Origin: Actinomycetes bacterium
GTDB lineage: Bacteria; Actinomycetota; Acidimicrobiia; Acidimicrobiales; Palsa-688
NCBI GenBank assembly: GCA_021809885.1
Contig: JAJZJY010000005.1
Location: 1 to 32,602, forward strand
DNA length: 32,602 nt
Reading direction: 5' to 3'
The notes under the pieces were generated by a model. That model ran no database searches. It worked only from the letters and a program-made list of their open reading frames with translations, and was not told the DNA's origin. Each line of letters opens with the position of its first letter. Position 1 is the first letter of the stretch. The translations under genes and the position numbers were made by a program. Below, in pieces: positions 22,778 through 29,921 of this stretch.

Positions 22778-23590
22778 GTGGAGGCAACGCAAGACAGTCC
22801 TAGGTCGGTGGCACGAGGTGGTCAGCGCAGCGATCGATCAGGGCCGCCGGGGTGGGGCATCTCCGGTGTGGCGGTTGTGACCGGGGCGGCTCGGGGCAAC
22901 GGTGCGGCTATAGCCCGTGGGCTGGGCCAACGGGGGGCGCACGTGATCCTGGCGGATATCGACGTGGATCAGGTGAACGAGCAGGTACGCCTACTGGCCG
23001 AAGAGGGGCTCTATGTGGAATCGGTTGTCGTCGACGTGGGTGACCCGGACTCGGTGGAGGCGCTCGCTGCTGCAGCCGAACCGCACGGGCCGATAGCCGC
23101 TTGGGTGAACAACGCCGGGGTCATCCGGCGTTCAGATCTGTTGGACATAACGGTTGCAGAGTGGGACTACATCCTGGCTGTGAACGCCAGGGCTGCTTTC
23201 CTCGGCACCCAGGCGGCGGCAAGGCGGATGACCGCAGGCGGAGCCATCGTGAACGTGGCCAGCATCTCCTCGCGGGTCGCACTCCCACGGACGGCGCACT
23301 ATGGAGCGGCGAAGGGGGCTGTAGCACTCTTCACACGTCACGCGGCGCTCGAGCTGGCTCCCCGAGGTATCCGGGTGAATGCGGTGGCGCCGGGCACCAT
23401 CGCCACGGCCATGACCGAGGATCGGCTGGCGGACCCGCGCCAGCTTGAGGCGTCTCTCCGGCGCATCCCGCTCGGTCGGGTGGGCGTCCCGGAGGACGTT
23501 GCCGGCCCGGTCGGGTTCCTGTGCAGCGCCGAGGCCGCGTATGTGACCGGGGCAATCCTCTACGTTGACGGTGGATACACGGCCACCTAG
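22778..23590 (+). CDS. short-chain dehydrogenase/reductase
   Basis: 270 residues with a polar N-terminal extension of about 28 residues. The cofactor motif is TGAARGNG, with Asn in place of the usual Ile, followed by LADIDVD (Asp, NAD preference), NNAG, catalytic Ser in VASISSRV and YGAAKGA. YVTGAILYVDGGY ends the fold. GTG 22778 follows GGGGAGG with a 10-base spacer and lies 6 bases after the transporter stop, so it is probably co-transcribed with the importer. This suggests it acts early, on the imported compound, for instance by oxidising a hydroxyl. Substrate unknown. Bases 23591-23783 after it hold no recognised gene. Confidence 0.87.
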   Translation: MEATQDSPRSVARGGQRSDRSGPPGWGISGVAVVTGAARGNGAAIARGLGQRGAHVILADIDVDQVNEQVRLLAEEGLYVESVVVDVGDPDSVEALAAAAEPHGPIAAWVNNAGVIRRSDLLDITVAEWDYILAVNARAAFLGTQAAARRMTAGGAIVNVASISSRVALPRTAHYGAAKGAVALFTRHAALELAPRGIRVNAVAPGTIATAMTEDRLADPRQLEASLRRIPLGRVGVPEDVAGPVGFLCSAEAAYVTGAILYVDGGYTAT

Positions 23591-23783
23591 CCCGATATTG
23601 CTCCCATGCGATCCTCGGGTACCGGCGCTGCGGTCCGAATAGTCGCCGGATGTACGGGGGGTCGAGCTCCGGACAGGTTCGCCGTCCTGCCGTCGTCCAG
23701 CGGCTGAGGCCACGGCGTTGGGCAAGAGGTAGGGAGTTCGCAGCCGGGATGGGCAGGAGCCAGGATGGAGATGAGGTTGAGCG

Positions 23784-24557
23784 GTGAATGAAACGGATGG
23801 CGCTGAGGGCATGGTCGTCGAGGCCAGGGGATACGTTCGACTCCTGCGCTTGGCACGACCGGAAAAACTGAACGCCCTCGACCGAGCCACGAGCATCCGG
23901 TGCAGAGACTTCTTCCGCTCCGCGGCCGAAGACCCCGACGTGCGGGTCGTCATCATGACCGGATCCGGCGACCGAGCGTTCTGCGCCGGCTTCGACCTGT
24001 CCACTGTGGAGTCCGGGGCGTTCGACCAGTGGGACGTGTCCGTCGGCGGATTGGCAAAAGATGTCCTGTTTCCGAAGCCGGTGATCTGCGCCATCAACGG
24101 ATTGGCATACGGTGGCGGGTTCGAGCTCGTCTTGGCATCGGACCTGCGGGTTGCTGTGCCGTCGGCCAGCTTCGCGCTCCCAGAGGTGCGCCATGGGCTG
24201 ATCGCCGGCGGTGGAGGGACTGTTCGGCTCCCAGACCAGATACCCTGGGCGGTGGCCTCCGAGATGCTCCTGCGTTCCAGAGTCCTACATGCCGACGAAG
24301 CCATGGCTTTTGGCCTCGTGAACGCGGTGGTCGCTCCGCCAGAGCTGATGGACACCGCCTGGGCCTGGGCCGAGGAGCTCGCGGAGCGGTCCCCGCAGGC
24401 GCTCCGGTACACGAAGGAATCGATGTGGCGGAGCCGGGGCATGGACGTCATCAACGCGCTCGAGCTCGAGGAGCGGTACTCGGCGCTGGTTCAGCACAGC
24501 GACGAGGCCAAACGCGGTGTGGAGGCCTTCGTCAAGCGTCGGCGGTACCGGGCGTGA
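23784..24557 (+). CDS. enoyl-CoA hydratase/isomerase family protein
   Basis: 257 residues, crotonase fold. Oxyanion-hole segments are DRAFCAGFDLS and NGLAYGGGFELVLASDL. Glu 114 and Glu 134 (ALPEVRHGL) are both present at the 20-residue spacing of true hydratases. The C-terminus KRRRYRA-type tail follows a helical region (SDEAKRGVEAF). GTG 23784 has GAGG 7 bases upstream; the site is only fair. It is the second crotonase in the window, only distantly similar to the one at 4252, so each may act on a different intermediate. The stop overlaps an ATG as TGATG that opens a 34-codon frame of unknown status. A CoA-transferase follows 168 bases later. Confidence 0.87.
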   Translation: MNETDGAEGMVVEARGYVRLLRLARPEKLNALDRATSIRCRDFFRSAAEDPDVRVVIMTGSGDRAFCAGFDLSTVESGAFDQWDVSVGGLAKDVLFPKPVICAINGLAYGGGFELVLASDLRVAVPSASFALPEVRHGLIAGGGGTVRLPDQIPWAVASEMLLRSRVLHADEAMAFGLVNAVVAPPELMDTAWAWAEELAERSPQALRYTKESMWRSRGMDVINALELEERYSALVQHSDEAKRGVEAFVKRRRYRA

Positions 24558-24725
24558 TGGAGGGATCGAATGGCCACCCCGACTGGGACGTATGTGACAA
24601 CTCGAATCGACAGGCAGTGACGGGCCTGGCATGGGATCGGCAAACAAATGGGTCGATGTGACGATGATGGGGCGGTGGGGTGAACGGGTGGAAGGGTGAT
24701 GAGGAGCGTGAAGAGTGGAGAACGG

Positions 24726-26306
24726 ATGAGCAAGATCGTGAGTGCATCGGACGCCGTCTCGGTCGTGGAGGACGGCAACACCGTCCTCGTGGTCGGTGCC
24801 GGCGGCGGCCTGCTCGAACCGGACGCGCTCCTTCGAGCCCTTGGTCAGCGGTACGTGGAGACAGGTCACCCGCGGGATTTGACCATCGTCTATGCCGCCG
24901 GGCTTGGTGACTGGAAGACCGCACGTGGTCTGGCCCCGATCGCCCAGCGCGGGATGGTCAAGCGCGTCATCGGCGGACATTGGGGTGATTGCCCACCCCT
25001 GGCCCAGATGGCTGCCGACGAGGAGATCGAGGCCTACAACATCTCGCTTGGCGTGCTGAACCTCCTTCACCGCGAGATCGCTGGTGGCAGGCCCGGTCTG
25101 ATCACCGACATCGGCATCGGCACCTTCGTCGACCCGAGGATCGAAGGTGGACGGATGAACCAGAGCGCGAAGGACGACCTCGTGGAGGTGATCGAGATCG
25201 CCGGTCGGGAGTACCTCTTCTACAAGGCCTACCAGGTGGACGTGGCCCTGGTACGCGGGTGGAGCGCCGATGGTGACGGCTACACCAGCCTGGTCGGGGA
25301 GACGATGTGGTTGGACACGCTGGCCGCTGCCATGGCGGCACACGCCTGCGGTGGCAAGACCATCGTCCAGGTGAAGAACGTGGTGGACCCGACGGAGCTG
25401 AACCCCTGGGAGGTGAAGGTTCCCGGTGTCCTGGTGGACGCGGTCGTCCACCACCCGGGCCAGTGGCAGAGTTACGAAAGCGAGTTCGACCCTGTGTACG
25501 CCGGCCGCAAGCGGGTTGCGCTCGCCGATCGGGCACCGGCTCCGCTTGACGCCCGGACGGTGATCGGTCGCCGAGCAGCGTTGTTGCTGCGTCCCGGGGC
25601 GGTGGTCAACCTTGGTGTCGGGGTCCCCGACCGGGTCGGCAGCGTGATTGCCGAGGAGGGTTTGGAGGAGGAGGTGACCCTGACCACCGAGCACGGAGTG
25701 GTAGGCGGCGTGTCGGCTACCGGTGTCATCTTCGGGGCGTCGTCGAACTTCCGGGCGCTGATCGACGGTCCTGATATGATCAACCTCTACCACGGCGGAT
25801 GCCTCGACTACTCGTTCCTCGGCTTCGCCGAGATGGATCAGGCCGGACATGTGAACGCCAGCAAGTTCAATGGCATCATCATGGGATCGGGCGGGTTCGT
25901 GGACATCGCGCAATCGGCGCGCATCCTGGTTCTTTGTGGAACGTTCACCGCCTCCGGGCTCGACGTCCGTGTCGAGGACGGGCAGCTCGACATCCGGCGC
26001 GAGGGGAAGATCCGGAAGTTCGTTGAACGCGTGGAGCAGATCACCGTGAGCGGCCGGGACCTGCTGGCGCGAGGACACAAGGTCTACCTGGTCACGGAGC
26101 GGGCGTTGTTCGAGCTCCGGAACGGAGGCTTGGCGCTGTTGGAGGTCGCGCCGGGTGTCGACGTGGAGCGTCACGTCATCGGCCAGATGGGGTTCGCAGC
26201 ACTGGTAGGCGATCAGGTCGGCATTATGGAGCCAGCGATCTTCGACCGGACGCCGATGGGGCTGGCGAAGCACTGGGCGAAGAACGTGGCGCCGCTGAAA
26301 GACTGA
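24726..26306 (+). CDS. family I acyl-CoA:carboxylate CoA-transferase (Pct/YdiF-like)
   Basis: 526 residues, alpha and beta halves fused in one chain as in propionate CoA-transferase and E. coli YdiF. The N-terminal half starts VSASDAVSVVEDGNTV and includes GIGTFVDPR. The C-terminal half has the catalytic Glu 322 in TTEHGVVGGV, within the ExGxxGG-type motif, and NLGVGVPDRV. The enzyme moves CoA from a donor acyl-CoA to a free acid through a glutamyl-CoA intermediate. ATG 24726 with GGAG 5 bases upstream gives the conserved start; the GTG at 24696 is less likely. It offers an ATP-free way to activate the pathway's acid, in parallel with the NDP-forming synthetase. Acyl specificity unknown. Confidence 0.9.
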   Translation: MSKIVSASDAVSVVEDGNTVLVVGAGGGLLEPDALLRALGQRYVETGHPRDLTIVYAAGLGDWKTARGLAPIAQRGMVKRVIGGHWGDCPPLAQMAADEEIEAYNISLGVLNLLHREIAGGRPGLITDIGIGTFVDPRIEGGRMNQSAKDDLVEVIEIAGREYLFYKAYQVDVALVRGWSADGDGYTSLVGETMWLDTLAAAMAAHACGGKTIVQVKNVVDPTELNPWEVKVPGVLVDAVVHHPGQWQSYESEFDPVYAGRKRVALADRAPAPLDARTVIGRRAALLLRPGAVVNLGVGVPDRVGSVIAEEGLEEEVTLTTEHGVVGGVSATGVIFGASSNFRALIDGPDMINLYHGGCLDYSFLGFAEMDQAGHVNASKFNGIIMGSGGFVDIAQSARILVLCGTFTASGLDVRVEDGQLDIRREGKIRKFVERVEQITVSGRDLLARGHKVYLVTERALFELRNGGLALLEVAPGVDVERHVIGQMGFAALVGDQVGIMEPAIFDRTPMGLAKHWAKNVAPLKD

Positions 26307-26426
26307 GAGCTTCGGCGTCAGGATCGGTCGCTCGAGACGGCGGCCCTTCACTGCAATGGGCGCACTGGCATACACGCGGTTCCCGTGGAACGGGACCCGC
26401 TTCAGAACGAGGAGGAACAGAGGAAG

Positions 26427-27200
26427 ATGGGAGATGCACGCAGGGCGCTCGTGACCGGTGGCGCCGGTGGCATCGGGCGGATGATCGTGAAGCGGCTGGC
26501 AGCCAGCGGCTACCACGTGTCCGTGGTCGACATCGCCGGTGCGGAAGGTGAGAAGCTCACGGCTGAGAGCGGTGCGGTCCGGTACACGCAGGGCGACGTC
26601 ACCGATCCGAAGGCAGTGCGAGAGGCGATCGAGGATGCACGTGAGGGCCGCACACTGCACGCGGTCGTAAACTGCTCGGGCATCTCGCCCAAGAGGGACG
26701 GGAGGAACCCGCTGCTGACCGAGATCGATCTGGCCGAGTGGGAACGGGTCATGGCCGTGAACCTGACTGCTCCCTTTCTGGTGATCCAGCAGGCGGCGCC
26801 GCACCTCGAGGACGGAGTGAGCTCGATCGTGAACATCGTGTCGATCATGGCCAAGCTTGGTTCGGCAGGCCCGGCAGGGGTGGCGTACGGGCCCTTCTCG
26901 CCCTCGGGCGCGCACTACTCGGCGTCGAAGGCTGGCCTGAAGAACCTGACCGCCTCAGCGGCGAGAGAGCTCGCTCCGCGAGGTATCCGGTGCAACGCGG
27001 TGGCGCCGGGGTTCGTGGCCACCGGCATGGCGGCCGCGACGTCGGGGAAGCTCGAGGCGACTACGGTGGCCCAGGTCCCCCTCGGGCGGGCGGCGACCGC
27101 GGACGACGTGGCTGCCGCAGTTTGGTTCCTGGTTTCCGATGAAGCGCAGTACATCACCGGCGAGACGATCGACGTCGACGGGGGGTGGTGTCCCGACTGA
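26427..27200 (+). CDS. short-chain dehydrogenase/reductase
   Basis: 257 residues. TGGAGGIG, VVDIAG (Asp, NAD preference), NCSG in the NNAG position, Ser in NIVSIMAKLG, then an insertion GPAGVAYGPFSPSG before YSASKAG, and YITGETIDVDGGW at the end. The insertion between the catalytic Ser and Tyr could shape the substrate pocket. ATG 26427 is preceded by GAGGAGGAAC and AGAGGAAG. The gene lies 120 bases after the CoA-transferase and converges with the AroE-like gene, 49 bases away. It is the fourth SDR of the window and probably works on a hydroxylated intermediate. Confidence 0.87.
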   Translation: MGDARRALVTGGAGGIGRMIVKRLAASGYHVSVVDIAGAEGEKLTAESGAVRYTQGDVTDPKAVREAIEDAREGRTLHAVVNCSGISPKRDGRNPLLTEIDLAEWERVMAVNLTAPFLVIQQAAPHLEDGVSSIVNIVSIMAKLGSAGPAGVAYGPFSPSGAHYSASKAGLKNLTASAARELAPRGIRCNAVAPGFVATGMAAATSGKLEATTVAQVPLGRAATADDVAAAVWFLVSDEAQYITGETIDVDGGWCPD

Positions 27201-27249
27201 AAGCCGTGGCGCGCGGCCGGATCGGTGCCGGTGGCTGGCTCGGCGACGT

Positions 27250-28140
27250 TCAGTCGGCGTCGGATGGCGCCCGCGTGGTATCTGCGGACCACAGCGCGGG
27301 TTGCCGACCGACGACCTCGACCAGGGCGGCGAGCATCACGTCGTGGGGCGGCTCCTGCCCGGTCAGGTGCCGAAACGTCGGCATGGCTTGCTGGAACAGG
27401 TGGCCAATGCCATCGACGACCAGGGCGCCACCAGCCGCCGCCCGGATCTGGATAGCGGTTGGCCCGCTGCGACGGTAGACGAGGTCGTACAGGAGCATGC
27501 TGGGCGAGAACGCTACGCTGGGGAGCGGATCCTCGTCCTCTGTGAGCATACCGAGGGGCGTGGCGTTGATGACAAGGTCGACGGGAGTAGTCCGGGTGTC
27601 GACGGTCGCCAGCTCGACCACGCTGATGACGGTTGAGGGCGAGGACTCCGCAGCCGAGCGGGCGAGCGCCCTGCCGGCCTCGGGACGCCGGGCTGCGATG
27701 ATCAATTCCCTGGGTGGCACACGACCCAGTGCCCACGCGCAGGCAGCAGCCGCTCCGCCTGCGCCAGCGAGGAGAACGGTTCCTTTGCTGATCCGCTCGC
27801 GGACGGTTCCGAGCAATTCGGCGATGGCTAGGGCGTCCGTGTTGTGGGCATGGAGGCCGGACGGGCCAGGGACGAGCAGGTTCGCTGCGCCGCAGGCACG
27901 AACCGTTTCGTCGACGTCGTCGGCCACCTCGGTCGCCCAGCACTTGTAGGGCATGGTCACGTTTCCGCCGAGGCTGTCGGGCGCGCGCAGCGCCGACGCC
28001 GCCAGTGGCAGGTCCGGTTCATCGACGTCCAGCAGCTCGTAGTGGGCGTCGATGTCAGCGGCAGCGAAGGCGGCGCGGTACACGGGGGGGGACAGCGAAT
28101 GCGAAACGCCTTTGCCGACGAGATAGGCGATCCTGGGCAT
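27250..28140 (-). CDS. shikimate/quinate dehydrogenase-like protein (AroE family)
   Basis: 296 residues, AroE length. Shikimate-binding Ser residues are in HSLSP, the catalytic Lys 66 in NVTMPYK, and Asp 102 in HNTD; these match E. coli AroE Lys65 and Asp102. The Rossmann motif is LLAGAGGAAAACAWALG; IAARRPE has Arg residues where NADP-using members have them. ATINATPLGM-type NATPLGM is present. It should oxidise or reduce a shikimate- or quinate-like cyclic hydroxyacid. It is far from the aroC-aroKB genes and divergent to an oxidoreductase inside a catabolic cluster, so a degradative role on an alicyclic hydroxyacid is at least as likely as biosynthesis. ATG 28140 has GGGGAGGAG about 9 bases upstream. 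Confidence 0.85.
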   Translation of the reverse strand: MPRIAYLVGKGVSHSLSPPVYRAAFAAADIDAHYELLDVDEPDLPLAASALRAPDSLGGNVTMPYKCWATEVADDVDETVRACGAANLLVPGPSGLHAHNTDALAIAELLGTVRERISKGTVLLAGAGGAAAACAWALGRVPPRELIIAARRPEAGRALARSAAESSPSTVISVVELATVDTRTTPVDLVINATPLGMLTEDEDPLPSVAFSPSMLLYDLVYRRSGPTAIQIRAAAGGALVVDGIGHLFQQAMPTFRHLTGQEPPHDVMLAALVEVVGRQPALWSADTTRAPSDAD

Positions 28141-28212
28141 GGGCTCCGACTCCTCCCCGATCAGCGTGTTCAGGGCTCTCCCATCCGACCGATGACCGGG
28201 CTGAAAGAGATG

Positions 28213-28241
28213 GTCATACGTAACACCGGATAGCCTAGCAA
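28213..28241 (-). promoter_or_regulatory. promoter of the AroE-like gene
   Basis: Read on the minus strand: TTGCTA (28241-28236), 17-base spacer, TATGAC (28218-28213). The -10 box lies in GGTCATACGTA, also present in the promoter at 2891. It overlaps the forward promoter region of the divergent LLM gene, so the two directions may exclude each other or share a regulator. Confidence 0.5.
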
Positions 28242-28250
28242 TGATATGAT
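28222..28250 (+). promoter_or_regulatory. promoter of the LLM oxidoreductase-cupin pair
   Basis: TATGAT at 28245-28250 is identical to the -10 boxes at 2908 and 8140. At 17 bases upstream only AACACC is found, a poor -35, so an activator may be needed. It lies 40 bases before the ATG at 28290. Confidence 0.45.
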
Positions 28251-28289
28251 TCCGCCATCGGTCGGAGACGGCGTACCGAGGAGGACGCG

Positions 28290-29324
28290 ATGAGCGACAT
28301 TGGCGTGAAGCTCCAAGGGACGGTGCCCGTGGTGGTGAACGTCTCGTTGGCCAATTACGCCGAGATCCGCGGGCTGCGTTCCGTGTGGGTGGACGAAGTA
28401 CGCTCCCGTGACGCCCTCGCGTCGATGGCCGTGCTGGCCGCGGCCACCGAGCGCGTGACGATCGGGTCATCGATCATCCCGATCTACACACGCACCGCGC
28501 CGGTCCTCGCCATGGCGGCGGCGACGCTGAACGAGCTGGCACCGGGCAGGATTGTCATCGGGCTCGGGACGAGCTCACGGCAGATCATCGAGGAATGGCA
28601 CGGGTGTTCCCGGTCTTCGCCGGTGCAGGCCATGACCGAGTACCTGAGTGCTGTCCGCTCGGCGCTGCGCGGCGATCGGGTTGTCGTCCAGGGCGACGTC
28701 GTCCACGTGAACGGCTTCCGGCTCGAGCCGAAGTCGCTGGCCAGTGGATCTGTGCCGCTGTATGCTGCCGCGCTCGGGCCGGACATGGCCACGTCGGCCG
28801 CTCGCTTGGCCGACGGGATCCTCCTCAACATGGTGCCGGTGTCGGCCGTGGCTGGCCTCCGAGCGATGGCGCATGCAGCGTCGCGCGACCCCGGCGCTGG
28901 GCCCGGGCCCGCCAGGTTGGTAAGCGACCTGCGTGTCGGGATCGCCGAGGACGAGGTGACGCGACACATCATGCGCGAGCGGCAGCGCAAATATATCGCG
29001 CACTACGGCAATGTCGCCCCCTACCGCCGACATTTCGAGCGCATTGGCTTTGCCGAGGCCGCGCAGAAGATGCAAGCCGCGTGGCTGGCGGGAGACCGAG
29101 ATGGTGCGGTGAAGGCTGTGCCCGACGAGATGGTCGACGAGCTCGTGGCCATCGGCTCACCCCAGGACGTCGCCGGGCGCATCTGCTCGCTGTTTGCCGC
29201 GGGGATCGACGAGCTCATCCTGTGGCCGTGCACGACCGTCGACGAAGAGGTCCCGAGCGCGACGCAGGCTGTCATCGAGTTGGCGGCCGAGTTCGCCGAC
29301 GGCGCCAACAGCATGGCGCGTTGA
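28290..29324 (+). CDS. LLM-class (F420-dependent-like) flavin oxidoreductase
   Basis: 344 residues, luciferase-like TIM-barrel family. Typical segments are SVWVDEVRSRDALASMAVLAAATERVTIGSSI, LNELAPGRIVIGLGTSS, VPLYAAALGPDMATSAARLADGILLN and VAIGSPQDVAGRI. These enzymes use F420 or FMN for reduction, dehydrogenation or monooxygenation of varied substrates, and members similar to methylene-H4MPT reductase are common in actinobacteria. The N-terminus is shorter and less typical than usual, with little of the first strand motif. ATG 28290 is supported by GAGGAGG. Its stop overlaps the cupin start (TGATG), so the pair is one unit. Cofactor and substrate cannot be decided from sequence alone. Confidence 0.85.
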   Translation: MSDIGVKLQGTVPVVVNVSLANYAEIRGLRSVWVDEVRSRDALASMAVLAAATERVTIGSSIIPIYTRTAPVLAMAAATLNELAPGRIVIGLGTSSRQIIEEWHGCSRSSPVQAMTEYLSAVRSALRGDRVVVQGDVVHVNGFRLEPKSLASGSVPLYAAALGPDMATSAARLADGILLNMVPVSAVAGLRAMAHAASRDPGAGPGPARLVSDLRVGIAEDEVTRHIMRERQRKYIAHYGNVAPYRRHFERIGFAEAAQKMQAAWLAGDRDGAVKAVPDEMVDELVAIGSPQDVAGRICSLFAAGIDELILWPCTTVDEEVPSATQAVIELAAEFADGANSMAR

Positions 29325-29701
29325 TGGCGTTTCCAGCCTTTTGCGCGGCGACACCCGATGAATGGCAGTGGCGGGGTGAACGCCTGCGATTCACGCGGAG
29401 GGCAGTGGTAATACTCGCCGATCCCGAGCGCGTGGGTAACGAACATGTGCTGGTTGCCCTTGCGCGGATCCCCGCTGGGCAATGCGCCCCCTGGCACCGG
29501 CACGAGGGGCACGAGGAGTTTCTCTACATGCTCGAGGGCAGCGGTGAGTTCTGGTGCGAAGGAACCGCACCGCGCCGGGTGGAACACGGCATGGTGAACG
29601 TCGTCCCTCCCGGCTGCTGGCACATGCACCGCGCCTCTCTCCACGAGGACCTGGTCTTCCTCTGGGGATACGCACCACCAGGGACGCAGTTGCGCCAGTA
29701 A
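29324..29701 (+). CDS. single-domain cupin protein
   Basis: 125 residues, one cupin barrel. Motif 1 is PWHRHEGHEEFLYMLEGSG, giving two His and a Glu as metal ligands; motif 2 is PPGCWHMHRA with the remaining His. WCEGTAPRRVEHG lies between. Small cupins bind a metal and act as dioxygenases, isomerases or ligand-binding proteins; nothing here picks one. ATG 29324 overlaps the LLM stop by one base (TGATG), so it is translationally coupled and may act on the product of that enzyme or supply a subunit. Bases 29702-29921 after it show no recognised gene. Confidence 0.85.
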   Translation: MAFPAFCAATPDEWQWRGERLRFTRRAVVILADPERVGNEHVLVALARIPAGQCAPWHRHEGHEEFLYMLEGSGEFWCEGTAPRRVEHGMVNVVPPGCWHMHRASLHEDLVFLWGYAPPGTQLRQ

Positions 29702-29921
29702 CGAGGCGTGCGTCCTTGGCAGCACACGATGAGCAGTGGGGGTGGCGCGGTTCGAGGATAACCCACGACGACCACGAGCCTCTGGTGGACCGCGCCCTCG
29801 GTGGCTCCCCCGGCATCAAAGAACTCCCCACCGCGATCTCATCACCAGCGGCGTCCAGCACCAGCCCGCCACGTACGCAGCGCCAGGCGGTGGATCCAGG
29901 CTCAAGCGTTCCTTGATGGCA

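Noticed and set aside
24557-24661. 34-codon ORF overlapping the enoyl-CoA hydratase stop as TGATG, and a 16-codon ORF at 24570-24620 with a GGAGGG site
   Set aside because: Neither encodes a recognisable product, the two compete for the same bases, and a TGATG arises easily by chance. They may be translated but I cannot support them as genes.
24285-26915. 876-codon minus-strand ORF
   Set aside because: It is antisense to the enoyl-CoA hydratase, CoA-transferase and SDR genes, whose motifs and RBSs are clear. The antisense translation is low in complexity and matches no family; long antisense frames are expected at this GC content.
29749-29765. GGTTCGAGGATAACC, resembling a tRNA T-arm
   Set aside because: No acceptor stem, anticodon arm or D-arm can be built around it.
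29702-29921. Possible transposase or gene remnant between the cupin and the flavoenzyme
   Set aside because: All six translations were read by eye and none gave a motif I could name; it is left as unassigned intergenic DNA.
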